Part shown: positions 52,201-59,173 of the stretch, one piece after another
Numbering within the stretch: position 1 is the first letter of the stretch
How the letters are laid out: each line of letters starts with the position of its first letter
Source: Mesorhizobium sp. M2E.F.Ca.ET.219.01.1.1
GTDB lineage: Bacteria > Pseudomonadota > Alphaproteobacteria > Rhizobiales > Rhizobiaceae
Assembly (NCBI RefSeq): GCF_004016445.2
Contig: NZ_SADT02000002.1
Span: forward strand, 992,001 to 1,056,000
Direction of reading: 5' to 3'
DNA: 64,000 nt
Program-made: the position numbers and the translations under genes
Notes under the pieces: generated by a model
Databases searched by the model: none
Told to the model about the DNA's origin: nothing
Seen by the model: the letters and a program-made list of their open reading frames with translations, nothing else

Positions 52201-54221
52201 TAGTCGCGTGTGGCGGCCCTGGCCCTGCCGCGGCCGAGATAGCCGAAGCGGTTGTCGGGTTCGAGCGCGATCACCACGTCATAGGAGCCGATCGCCTTGT
52301 CGTATTTGCCCATGTCCAGCCAGGCATCGCCGCCGAGGATTGCTTGCAGCGCGCGCGGGTCTTTTGTCTCCAGCGACTTTGCAGCCAGCGTGTCGTCCGT
52401 CGCCGCCAAATTCGGATGTATTGTTTGCGCGTCTGCAGCGGCAGCGGCTGGCTTTGACCGCCCCGAGTCCTGCGCTTGTTCAGCTTTGCCCTCATCGCCG
52501 GCAGCCTGCTGATCGCAGCTTCCCGATCGGGCGGGATCCAGCTCCGCGGCACGCCGGCAATCCTCCGCCGCGCCGGCCTGGTCGCCCTTGAGCGTCCTGG
52601 CGCGGCTGCGGCCGAGATAGGCGTCGGCATTTTTGGCGTCGAGGCTGATTGCCTTGTCGAAATCGAGCAGCGCGCCGTCGACGCCGTATTTTGCCAGGCG
52701 CGCACCGGCGCGTTCGACCAGTATCCTGGCGGCGGCCCTATCCTGGGCAGTCTGGTCTTGTGTCGTGGCGGCCGGAACGGTTTGCCGGCCAGCCATGAGC
52801 GCGGCGCACGCGTCGGCGCGTCGCGGGTCGAGCTCGACAGCGCGCCGGCAGTCGCTCGCGGCAAGGGCATTGTCTCCTTGCGAGGCCGCGGCGACCGCCC
52901 GGTCGTAATAGGCCTCGGCATTGTCGGGATCGAGTGAGATGGCATAGCCGAAGGAAGCGATCGCGCCCGGCACGTCGCCGGAGACCTGCTGCTTCAATGC
53001 ATCCCGGATTTGCGCGGCAGCTTCTTTGGAACGGATCTGCCTGCCGGTGGCCTCTATCTGCTTGGCCAAAGAGGAAAGATCCGGCTCGGACACCGTTTCC
53101 GCCGCGGGCACCTCGGCGTCGGCCAGCCCGGCATCACAACCGCCTGCCTTCTTCGGATCGAGCGCGATGGCCTTGCGGCAGTCGGCCGCCGCGCCGGCGC
53201 TGTCTCCCTTGCGTGAGCGCATCAGCGACCGGCCGAGCCACGCCCGGGAATCGGTCGCATCGAGCGCGACCGCCTTGTCGAAATCGGCAAGGGCACGATC
53301 GTCGTTGTCCTTGTTCGCCCAGGCGACGGCTCGGGCGTAGTAGGCATCGACCATTCCGGCATCGAGCTCGATCGCCTTGTTGGCATCGGCGATGGCGCGC
53401 GCCCAGTCGCTCTTGCCGATCCAGGCGGCGCTGCGGTTGGCATAGGCGTCGGCGCTCCCGGGGTCCACGGCCAGCGCGGCGTCGTAATCGGCAATGGCGC
53501 GGTCGAACTCGCCCTTGGCGGCGTAGGCGAGGCCGCGATTGACCAGCGCGATGAAATCGGCCGGATCGATGCGTATCGCCTTGTCATATTCTGCAATCGC
53601 CTTGTCGCGTTCGCCGGTCTTGCTCCAGGCGGTGCCGAGGCCCGTATGGGCGTCGCCGTTTTGCGGATCGGCCTCGATTGCCTGCTGGAAATCAAGCATG
53701 GCCGCGTCGATCTTGCCCTTGCGAAGGAAGGCCGAGCCGCGGCTGGAATAGGCGTCGCTGGCGGACGGTTCGAGGCTGATCACGATGTTGAAGTCCGCGA
53801 TCGCGCGGTCGTAATCGCCCTTGTTGGACCAGTCGGTGCCGCGGTTGAACAGCGCCGAGGTCGCCTTTGGATCGAGCGCGATGGCCTGGCTGTAATCGGC
53901 AATCGCACCGTCCCAATCCTCCTTGTCGTCCCGGGCGGCGCCCCGATAGAAATAGGCTTTGATCCGCTGGCGCTGCGCTTGCGTATCGTCTTCGGCAATC
54001 GCCGTGCAGGCAGCGATACGCTGATCGACCGCGGCCTGGTCGACATTCGCTTCCTTTTGGTCACTGCCCTGATCGCTGCTTTCGTCGCCGAAGCAAAGGG
54101 CATAGTCCCCAGCAACGGCGGGCGCGGGCACGGCCAGGGCGCCGAGCACCACCGCAAGCGCCAGCCCATGCGAGAGCACGGCAACAAATATGCGCGAGAC
54201 CGCGCCGGTGCGGCGAGACAT
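49227..54221 (-). CDS. Giant secreted tetratricopeptide-repeat protein
   Basis: 1664-aa protein. Signal peptide (SHGLALAVVLGALAVPAPAV, cleavage near AVAG), then roughly 40 TPR units of about 34 aa (consensus AYxxRGxAWxxKGDYDRAIADYDKAIELDPK) in blocks with short linkers such as EPAAGIANAVGSDI. Two modules are near-repeats of each other (VDGALADCDRAATLDPKARD and DADGALDDCIKAIRLDPKAS regions), showing internal duplication. TPR proteins mediate protein interactions; target unknown. GGGGAGG precedes ATG 54221. The longer frame to 54749 overlaps the S24 repressor and is rejected. Confidence 0.85.
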   Translation of the reverse strand: MSRRTGAVSRIFVAVLSHGLALAVVLGALAVPAPAVAGDYALCFGDESSDQGSDQKEANVDQAAVDQRIAACTAIAEDDTQAQRQRIKAYFYRGAARDDKEDWDGAIADYSQAIALDPKATSALFNRGTDWSNKGDYDRAIADFNIVISLEPSASDAYSSRGSAFLRKGKIDAAMLDFQQAIEADPQNGDAHTGLGTAWSKTGERDKAIAEYDKAIRIDPADFIALVNRGLAYAAKGEFDRAIADYDAALAVDPGSADAYANRSAAWIGKSDWARAIADANKAIELDAGMVDAYYARAVAWANKDNDDRALADFDKAVALDATDSRAWLGRSLMRSRKGDSAGAAADCRKAIALDPKKAGGCDAGLADAEVPAAETVSEPDLSSLAKQIEATGRQIRSKEAAAQIRDALKQQVSGDVPGAIASFGYAISLDPDNAEAYYDRAVAAASQGDNALAASDCRRAVELDPRRADACAALMAGRQTVPAATTQDQTAQDRAAARILVERAGARLAKYGVDGALLDFDKAISLDAKNADAYLGRSRARTLKGDQAGAAEDCRRAAELDPARSGSCDQQAAGDEGKAEQAQDSGRSKPAAAAADAQTIHPNLAATDDTLAAKSLETKDPRALQAILGGDAWLDMGKYDKAIGSYDVVIALEPDNRFGYLGRGRARAATRDYGQAIADFDRVIQLAPNFAAAYFRRGLAKVTSGDVDGALADCDRAATLDPKARDARYCKGMAWHAKGDAGRAVAAYTVAIGIDPKADASYYARGMARADSKDYAGAIADFDQALKLDPGNADYTVARKAAVAASGEPAAGIANAVGSDIAANEPDTAAVAPAETAASAEPGASDELSPADPKLAKLIDTSDPRVLVAVAKGDSLLHEENYDEAIKAYEEAIAIDPNSPLAYFGRGKAFDGKKDFARAIADYDKTIAIIPNVAVPLTLRGLAKGAAGDADGALDDCIKAIRLDPKASRAFFCSGAAWYGTGDQKRAIEAFSSAIEIDPKYAASYYGRGNARVDAKNYADAIGDFDEAAKLDPHNPNYAAARKAATAAQAKGGGGDNAIAPSSKKLNAVVDRGYAFYHKGKYDRAIAEFNKAMAIDPQDASPYVGRAIALVEKGKYDAAIKDYNKVIELYPDYSDAYIGRSVAWTKKNQPDRAIADLSRAIELDAKDAQAYFGRGGAFAAKGDYDRAIADFEQALKLDPKMTLALKGRDLAVAARDKTAASQPTDRLRNKAAEDAIRAGDVWRGQNQLDRALEQYGIAIAADPSNAHAHTLRGFTYTLKGDSDRALADHNKAIELDPKSTDSYFYRSLIWRQRGKIDRAIADLTTIISLQPNNVDAYVLRSRARAVKHDCEGIIADSTKAIGLKPTNAEAWFNRGFCWNRKKQYDRAIADLDETLRLDPNYANARKERDDAAAAKASYKPTTADAAVDDATKSGIALYNKGQYDLAIAKFDHAIALDPNNAKAFGYRGLAWGQKDNYDRAITDYGSAIAIEPKNSSYYSARAFAWTAKNDHKRAIDDFGKAIEFDSTYASNFHGRGISRMIVGDYDGAIADYSKAIELDPNVAKVHVDRGILWVVKGNLEQAQADFETAIQIDRNSPGGYYGRGLLRARAGDQDGAIDSFNQAIKLYPRYADAYTARSLAWAAKGDLKRAKADRKKALSLGGN

Positions 54222-54388
54222 GGTTTGATCCTCCCCCCGGAGATGCCGCGACGGCGGCTGGCAATTCCTATATAGTTCTGTTTTTGTTCCGGAATGCAAG
54301 CAGAAATTGCGAGAGCTGCGTTCCTGCGCTTCTAAGGTTAACGTCAGCGGGACCGAGGCGGCCTCTGGCCCAGTTCCACGCCCACCCC

Positions 54389-55033
54389 TCACATGTCGAT
54401 TATCGACCTTCTCACCCGGCCGATGATGGTGATCGCGCCCTCCAGTTCCGGCGGGGGGATATCCAGGTAGGAAGCCGGCTGGAAGGGCGGGTTGTCGTTG
54501 GGGCGGTAGCGTTTGTAGGTGGCCCGTCCGGTCTCGTCCGAGATCACGTAGCAGCCATTGGTCACCAGCCGCTTGTCGCGCAAATTGACGAAGATGATCG
54601 AATCCGGCGGCGAGATCTTGTTCATCGACGGGCCGTCGACGCGCAGCGCGATCCATTCGCCTTCCTCGAGGTCGGCGGTGGGGATCGTCGGATAGTCGGA
54701 GAGGTTGACGACGCTGTCCTGGCTGCCGAGCTCGCCGGCGCTGATCCACGACACGATCGGCACGTCGACCGTGACGGGCGAGGGCATGAGATTGACCGGC
54801 GCCGCTTCGGCGCCATCGCCCCCCAAACTGCCATCGAACAGCAGCCAGCCGGGGTCGACGCCGAACAGCCGGCCGTATTTCTCGGCGGCTTTCCGGGACA
54901 GCGGCCGGTTGCCGTTCTCATGGCTGATGAGGGTGTTCTTATTGATGTCGCGCAGCGCCCGCGCGGCATCGCTGGGCGAGGCATAGCCGGCCTGGGCGCG
55001 CGCCTGCTGCAATCTGTGGCGGGAATCCATCAT
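54389..55033 (-). CDS. Phage-type S24 transcriptional repressor (CI/C2-like)
   Basis: 214-aa protein. N-terminal helix-turn-helix (RHRLQQARAQAGYASPSDAA; ENGNRPLSRKAAEKYGRLFG) and C-terminal S24 peptidase: cleavage Ala99-Gly100, catalytic Ser136 in GPSMN and Lys174 in ATYKRY. An autocleaving, SOS-sensitive repressor of a prophage-like module. Likely leaderless or nearly so: ATG 55033 abuts a CGTAC half-site. Faces the Cro-like gene at 55114 across an operator region, the classic CI/Cro lysogeny layout. Confidence 0.9.
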   Translation of the reverse strand: MMDSRHRLQQARAQAGYASPSDAARALRDINKNTLISHENGNRPLSRKAAEKYGRLFGVDPGWLLFDGSLGGDGAEAAPVNLMPSPVTVDVPIVSWISAGELGSQDSVVNLSDYPTIPTADLEEGEWIALRVDGPSMNKISPPDSIIFVNLRDKRLVTNGCYVISDETGRATYKRYRPNDNPPFQPASYLDIPPPELEGAITIIGRVRRSIIDM

Positions 55034-55105
55034 CGTACAAAATGCCTGAAAATTATCGTGCAAGATGTACGATTTCGCTTGCGCGCCATTCGTACATAAC
55101 GTACG
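55034..55105. promoter_or_regulatory. Operator region with CGTAC-N5-GTACG sites
   Basis: Site 1 half CGTAC at 55034-55038; site 2 CGTGC-AAGAT-GTACG at 55057-55071 (one mismatch); site 3 CGTAC-ATAAC-GTACG at 55091-55105 (perfect). Lies between the repressor and Cro-like genes. The same motif occurs at 43371-43420. Confidence 0.8.
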
Positions 55106-55113
55106 CTTAGCGC

Positions 55114-55428
55114 ATGAATGAGCATCCCGCAAGCATTTCCGCATTACCCGTGATTCCGTCGCAGCCCACAAGCATCTCAGGTCTGCCCACGAGCATCTCG
55201 GGGCTTATCGACCGTTGGGGCAGCATCGGCGCTTTCGCTGCCGATGTCGGCTGCGGCTACGAGGCGGCGCGCCAGATGCGCCGGCGCGGCCGCATCGCGC
55301 CGCAGCACTGGCCGCATGTGGTGGCGGCCAGCCGCCGGCTGGGCATTGCCGGCGTCAGCTACGAATGGCTGGCCGGCTGCGCCGCCGCCATGCAACGGAC
55401 GGCCGCCATGCAAGGGGAGGCGGCATGA
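55114..55428 (+). CDS. Cro-like helix-turn-helix protein
   Basis: 104-aa protein. The C-terminal half has a Cro/YdaS-like helix-turn-helix with the pattern GAFAADVGCGYEAARQMRRR and IAPQHWPHVVAASRRLGIAG. Expected to act opposite the divergent S24 repressor on the shared operators at 55034-55105. Start ATG 55114, with no strong ribosome site. Its stop overlaps the next gene's ATG (ATGA). Confidence 0.78.
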   Translation: MNEHPASISALPVIPSQPTSISGLPTSISGLIDRWGSIGAFAADVGCGYEAARQMRRRGRIAPQHWPHVVAASRRLGIAGVSYEWLAGCAAAMQRTAAMQGEAA

Positions 55429-55727
55429 ACGCGCTGCCCTCACCATTGGAATTCCAATCGTCCGGCCTGTCTTCCTCCCCGGTCCGGGCGCATTCCGGGG
55501 CGCTTGCCCCGGATCCGGTCGAACCGCCCGCACCCCGGTTCACCGGAACGGCCGGAGCCGCTCCTCCCCCGGCTCCGGCCCCCAATCCGGGCACAAGCTG
55601 CATCCGCACCGAGGACGGCACCGTCATCCTGTTCGACCGCGTGTCGGGCCGGGCGGTGTCGGGCCTGACGCGGGCGGCGGCTGAAGCCAGGCTTCGCGAG
55701 CTGGAAGGGGCCGCGCGCCCCGCCTGA
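55425..55727 (+). CDS. Hypothetical prophage-module protein, 100 aa
   Basis: Pro/Ser-rich N-terminal half, then a compact C-terminal part (SCIRTEDGTVILFDRVSGRA; AAAEARLRELEGAA). ATG 55425 overlaps the Cro-like stop and follows AGGGGAGG, so translationally coupled. Unknown function. Confidence 0.65.
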   Translation: MNALPSPLEFQSSGLSSSPVRAHSGALAPDPVEPPAPRFTGTAGAAPPPAPAPNPGTSCIRTEDGTVILFDRVSGRAVSGLTRAAAEARLRELEGAARPA

Positions 55728-55838
55728 TCCCACCCCTCTTTCCAAACCCCACCGACGGCCTCGCGGCCGAACCCAGGCGCTTGGGCCCAGCCCAACGCTT
55801 TCGCAAGCCCACGCCCCAGCAATCGACGGAATGAGAAG

Positions 55839-56633
55839 ATGGCAGCCGCCTACACCGAAAAGGAAATCGACGAGATCGCCGCCTGGCTGAAGGAGGGGCT
55901 TTCGGCCTCGCGCATCGCCGGCCGCTTCAGCGCGCTGCGCGGCGCCCCGGTCTCGCGCAACGCCATCATCGGCATCGTCCACCGCAACGCGGGCTTGCGC
56001 GCCATCGGCTTCGCCAATCCCAAGGGCGGCCGCGCTGGCGGCAGGCCGAGGAAGCATGCCCGGCCGGATCGTCCGGGCAGGCGGGGCAGGACGGTGATTG
56101 GAGCGCTTTCCGAGCCGGCCGCGCTTTCCAGATATGCCGAGTTCGTGGAAGGCGCCGGCGCCGAAGCTGCCAATCTCCCCCCTTGCGGGGGAGATGTCCG
56201 GCAGGACAGAGAGGGGTGCTGTCCCGCCGACGTATCGGTCGTAGGCAACCCCACGCAGGCGCAAACTACCACTCGCACCCCCAAGCCGAAAAAACCCAAA
56301 CCCCGCAAGCCCGCGCGCGCCTTGCCGCCAGCCTGGCTCGCCCCCGGCGAGCGCCAGAAATCCGAAGCGCATCTCTACAAGCTGCCGGCGCCGCCGCCTG
56401 CGGTAAACCCCGGCCGACAGCCGCATGTCGCGGCCATGCGCTTCCTCGATTGCCTGTTCGGCCGCTGCCGCGCCCCGCTCGACCTCGCGCTGCGCGAGGA
56501 TGCCGAAGCCGATCCGCCGGGCGCGCGCCCGGGGCCGGACATGCTCTGCTGCGGCCTGCCGACATCGGCCACGCGCAGCTATTGCGCGCATCACCATGCA
56601 AGGTTCCACGGTCATCGCGGGAGGGGGATGTGA
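55839..56633 (+). CDS. gcrA: GcrA-like cell-cycle regulator with repeat-encoded insertion
   Basis: 264-aa GcrA-family protein. N-terminal DNA-binding/sigma-interacting part (EKEIDEIAAWLKEGLSASRI; RNAIIGIVHRN), and Cys-rich C-terminus (AMRFLDCLFGRCRAPLD; CCGLPTSATRSYCAHHHARF). GcrA works with sigma-70 on methylated promoters; phage-borne copies may act on host or phage promoters. Residues about 109-135 (AANLPPCGGDVRQDREGCCP and onward) are translated in frame from repeat family A at 56166-56243. Length is well above the roughly 170-180 aa of cellular GcrA. Part of the prophage module. Confidence 0.82.
   Translation: MAAAYTEKEIDEIAAWLKEGLSASRIAGRFSALRGAPVSRNAIIGIVHRNAGLRAIGFANPKGGRAGGRPRKHARPDRPGRRGRTVIGALSEPAALSRYAEFVEGAGAEAANLPPCGGDVRQDREGCCPADVSVVGNPTQAQTTTRTPKPKKPKPRKPARALPPAWLAPGERQKSEAHLYKLPAPPPAVNPGRQPHVAAMRFLDCLFGRCRAPLDLALREDAEADPPGARPGPDMLCCGLPTSATRSYCAHHHARFHGHRGRGM
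56166..56243. repeat. Repeat family A unit inside gcrA
   Basis: gctgccaatctccccccttg followed by cgggggagatgtccggcagg and a ctgtcccgccgacgtatc tail; same sequence as at 25097 apart from a few bases. Length keeps the gcrA frame open. Confidence 0.9.
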
Positions 56634-56653
56634 TGGGCGGGGCGTATTCATGC

Positions 56654-56903
56654 TTGGGTTCCTCGCCCCCGCCAGAGGCGGGGGGTCCGAAGGACGGGCG
56701 AGACCCGTGGCTCGCCCCGGAACGGTGGCCGCGAAGCGGACGGAGAGGGGGCCTTCGTAGGGCGCTCCCCTCTCCGTCTCGGCTTCGCCGAGCCACCTCT
56801 CCCCACTTCGTGGGGCGAGGAACCTTAATCCTGAGGCGCTGCGATCCTTCGCGCCCCCCTCTGTCCTGCCGGACATCTCCCCCACTTGGGGGGAGATTAG
56901 CTA
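56654..56903. repeat. Repeat family B copy plus inverted family A copy
   Basis: 56654-56826 begins gttcctcgcccccgccagag and ends acttcgtggggcgaggaacc (inverted arms). 56850-56903 is a family A unit in reverse (cccctctgtcctgccggaca ... ttggggggagattagc). Together they fill the gap between gcrA and the next gene; no gene seen here. Confidence 0.8.
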
Positions 56904-56937
56904 ATCCCCACCGCCCTGCCTCTCGTCAGGCAATCCC

Positions 56938-57624
56938 ATGAGCGGCACGATCTGGTCGAAATTCTTCTGGTCGGACTGGGAGTCCGATCCGAACCTGCGG
57001 CTGTGCTCGCTGGCCGCGCAGGGCCTGTGGATGCGCATGCTGTGCATTGCCGCCGCGCACGAGCCGGTCGGCTATGTCGCGATCGCCGGCAAGGGGCTGG
57101 AGGAGGCGGCCCTTGCCCGCCTGGCCGGCTGCGCGGAGGCGGAGCTTGGCGCGCTGCTTGGCGAGCTCGAGCAGAACCGCGTCTTCTCGCGCGACCGCTA
57201 CGGCCGCATCTATTCCCGGCGCATGATCGCCGACGCCCGCAAGGCGCGCGCGGCGCGCAAGAACGGCTTGAAGGGCGGCAACCCAAGTCTTTCGAAGGAA
57301 AGGGTTTTTCCGCCCTCGGATAAGCGGCGGGCAAGGGCAAGGGATAAGGCGGGCGATAAAACCCAGAGTCCAGACTCCCAGAGTCCAGGATCCATCGATC
57401 CATCGGGAGAAAACGCCCCGGCGTTTTCTTCCCCCGCTTCGCGGGACAGGAATGGAAAAGCGTCTTCAGGGCAACGGACCGAACAGAAATGGCAGCGGCG
57501 CAGGACGCATGTCGACGCCGCCAACGCAATCATCGAGGAGATCAATGACCGCAGCCGAATTGCAGCAGGCGGCGAAGGCGCTGGCCGCGATGTTTTCCTG
57601 CTTCCCGCAATCCGCGCTGGCTGA
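56938..57624 (+). CDS. Phage replication-like protein (Rhizobiales prophage type)
   Basis: 228-aa protein whose N-terminus (MSGTIWSKFFWSDWESDPNL, then CSLAAQGLWMRMLC) is typical of helix-turn-helix replication-initiation-like proteins next to rhizobial prophage repressors. The central part is basic (RKARAARKNGLKGGNPSLSK), then disordered and Ser/Pro-rich. Overlaps the next gene by 80 nt. Function inferred from context only. Confidence 0.65.
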   Translation: MSGTIWSKFFWSDWESDPNLRLCSLAAQGLWMRMLCIAAAHEPVGYVAIAGKGLEEAALARLAGCAEAELGALLGELEQNRVFSRDRYGRIYSRRMIADARKARAARKNGLKGGNPSLSKERVFPPSDKRRARARDKAGDKTQSPDSQSPGSIDPSGENAPAFSSPASRDRNGKASSGQRTEQKWQRRRTHVDAANAIIEEINDRSRIAAGGEGAGRDVFLLPAIRAG

Positions 57625-57919
57625 CGCCGAGATGCAGCTGCGCGGCTATCTGGCCGCCGTGCAGGATGCCGAGCTTCAAGACGTCGAGGCCGCCATCCGG
57701 CGCTTCATCCGCGGCGAGGCCAAGGTCGACAACGCCCAGTTCTGCCCGTCGAGCGCCCAGCTTTCGATCGAGGTGCGGGAGCGGCGCCTGATGCGGGAGC
57801 TGACGGCGAAGCGGGCCTCGCTGGGCGCCAGTTCCTCGCCCCCGCAACGCGGGGGAGAGGTGGCGCGGCGAAGCCGCGACGGAGAGGGGAGCGCCCTCCG
57901 CGAAGCCAAAGCCGGCTGA
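57545..57919 (+). CDS. Hypothetical prophage-module protein with repeat-encoded tail
   Basis: 124-aa protein. Residues 1-95 are helical (AAELQQAAKALAAMFSCFPQ; VEAAIRRFIRGEAKVDNAQF), a region resembling small phage-module proteins with no named family. The tail from residue about 96 (ASSSPPQRGGEVARRSRDGE and onward) is translated from repeat family B (57833-58066), so the original C-terminus was probably overwritten. ATG 57545 with GGAG 5 nt upstream; overlaps the previous gene. Confidence 0.65.
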   Translation: MTAAELQQAAKALAAMFSCFPQSALADAEMQLRGYLAAVQDAELQDVEAAIRRFIRGEAKVDNAQFCPSSAQLSIEVRERRLMRELTAKRASLGASSSPPQRGGEVARRSRDGEGSALREAKAG

Positions 57920-58066
57920 GAACCCGGCTCCTCGCATCACGAGCGGAAGCCACCACGAGGGCACCGCAATCTCCCACGCCATTGGCTTCGCGGAGGGCGT
58001 CCCCCCTCTCCGTCCGCTTCGCGGCCACCTCTCCCCCACCGTTGGTGGGGGCGAGGAACCCAAGTC
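57833..58066. repeat. Palindromic repeat pair, family B (copy 2)
   Basis: Left arm gttcctcgcccccgcaacgc, right arm ccgttggtgggggcgaggaa, with ggagagg/cctctcc inner arms and a spacer of about 50 bp. Its left part is coding in frame for the preceding gene. Confidence 0.8.
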
Positions 58067-58097
58067 CTGCAACGCTCACCCACAAAGGACCGCACCC

Positions 58098-58691
58098 ATG
58101 CCCCGCAAGCCCGCCAAGAAACCCCAGCCGCCAAAACTCCCCAAGGGCGAGGCCGAGCAGGTGCGCATCCGCCGCGAGCTCGGCCACGACTTCGCGCTGA
58201 AACCAGACGCCTTCGGCCGCCAGCGGCTGACCGCCGGCACGGCCGAGGCGCGCCGGGTCTACGAGGTCTCGAACGGCGGCTACACCTCCACCGGCGGCAT
58301 CGTGCGCCTGCGCAATGTCGATCCGCTCACCGGCATCACCTCGCTGACGCGCCAGCAGCGCGAGGCCGGCCAACGTTTTCGCGACGATTTCGAGCGCGCC
58401 GCCCGCCACGGCCTGCAGCCGCAATCCTGGAGCGAGCGCGTCGATGCCAGCCGCATGGGCGGCGTCCCCGACCGCGTCCTCTCAGCCGGCCGCGCGCATG
58501 CTCATGCAGCGGCCGCGCTCGCCCATTGGGAGGTGGCGGAGGTGGTGCGCGAGACCTGCCTCGAAGGCCGGTCGGTGAAAGCCATCGCCGAGCGCAGCGG
58601 CGACGGCCGCGACGTGGTGGTGAAGCTGCTGAAGGTCGGGCTGGACCTACTGGCGGTGCATTACGGGATGATGGGGAGGAAGGCGGGGTGA
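58098..58691 (+). CDS. DUF6456-like prophage protein
   Basis: 197-aa basic protein. C-terminal two-thirds resemble DUF6456-type phage proteins (LTRQQREAGQRFRDDFERAA; SVKAIAERSGDGRDVVVKLL), with a helix-turn-helix-like segment. Usually found just before terminase genes in rhizobial prophages; here no terminase, portal or tail gene follows. ATG 58098 with aaagga upstream. Confidence 0.75.
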   Translation: MPRKPAKKPQPPKLPKGEAEQVRIRRELGHDFALKPDAFGRQRLTAGTAEARRVYEVSNGGYTSTGGIVRLRNVDPLTGITSLTRQQREAGQRFRDDFERAARHGLQPQSWSERVDASRMGGVPDRVLSAGRAHAHAAAALAHWEVAEVVRETCLEGRSVKAIAERSGDGRDVVVKLLKVGLDLLAVHYGMMGRKAG

Positions 58692-58737
58692 AAGTCTTGC
58701 CTGGCTTATGAGGTGGATTCTTAGGAAAGAAAGCACG

Positions 58738-59031
58738 ATGGTTGAGATTCGAAAGATAGGAAAAAATGAACTGCCGCCGGACGAGGGGGATTGGGTTTTG
58801 ATCGAGAGATTAGGTGATAGGTTTACAGCCAATGGTTCTGCCACCGGCAAAAAGAGTGCGAATTTCTATACTCCAGACCTGTTCAGCACGGTTGAAGCAG
58901 CTATTGCCGTATCTCGCCGATGGTGCGCAGAAAATAGTGTTTCGCTAGTCTATGTCAGGAACGTACACCGTTCCGGCCCGAGAACCCGATCTCAGGAGCA
59001 TACGATTTTTTCGGGGAGGGGTTCTCACTAA
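58738..59031 (+). CDS. Hypothetical protein, 97 aa (AT-rich islet)
   Basis: Soluble protein (IGKNELPPDEGDWVLIERLG; STVEAAIAVSRRWCAENSVS), no family recognised. ATG 58738 preceded by ggaaag. Base composition is more AT-rich than its upstream neighbours, like the ATPase gene downstream. No clear link to that gene except proximity and a shared bidirectional terminator. Confidence 0.6.
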   Translation: MVEIRKIGKNELPPDEGDWVLIERLGDRFTANGSATGKKSANFYTPDLFSTVEAAIAVSRRWCAENSVSLVYVRNVHRSGPRTRSQEHTIFSGRGSH

Positions 59032-59145
59032 AATCTTGTCGTGCTATGAAAAACTCATTCCTCGCTCGTTATCCGTGAATTGGTGCGACGCGGGTCGGAG
59101 GTCTGAGAAGCGAGGCTGTCATGTAACCGCTTTTGCACTGTCAGG

Positions 59146-59173
59146 AAAAAAGGCCGCATTTTGCGGCCTTTTT
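59146..59173. terminator. Bidirectional rho-independent terminator
   Basis: AAAAA-GGCCGCA-ttt-TGCGGCC-TTTTT (59147-59173) serves both convergent genes, 58738-59031 and 59173-61506. Confidence 0.95.

Noticed and set aside
49300..54000. Repetitive DNA as CRISPR or satellite
   Set aside because: Explained by TPR codon repetition in one long open frame.
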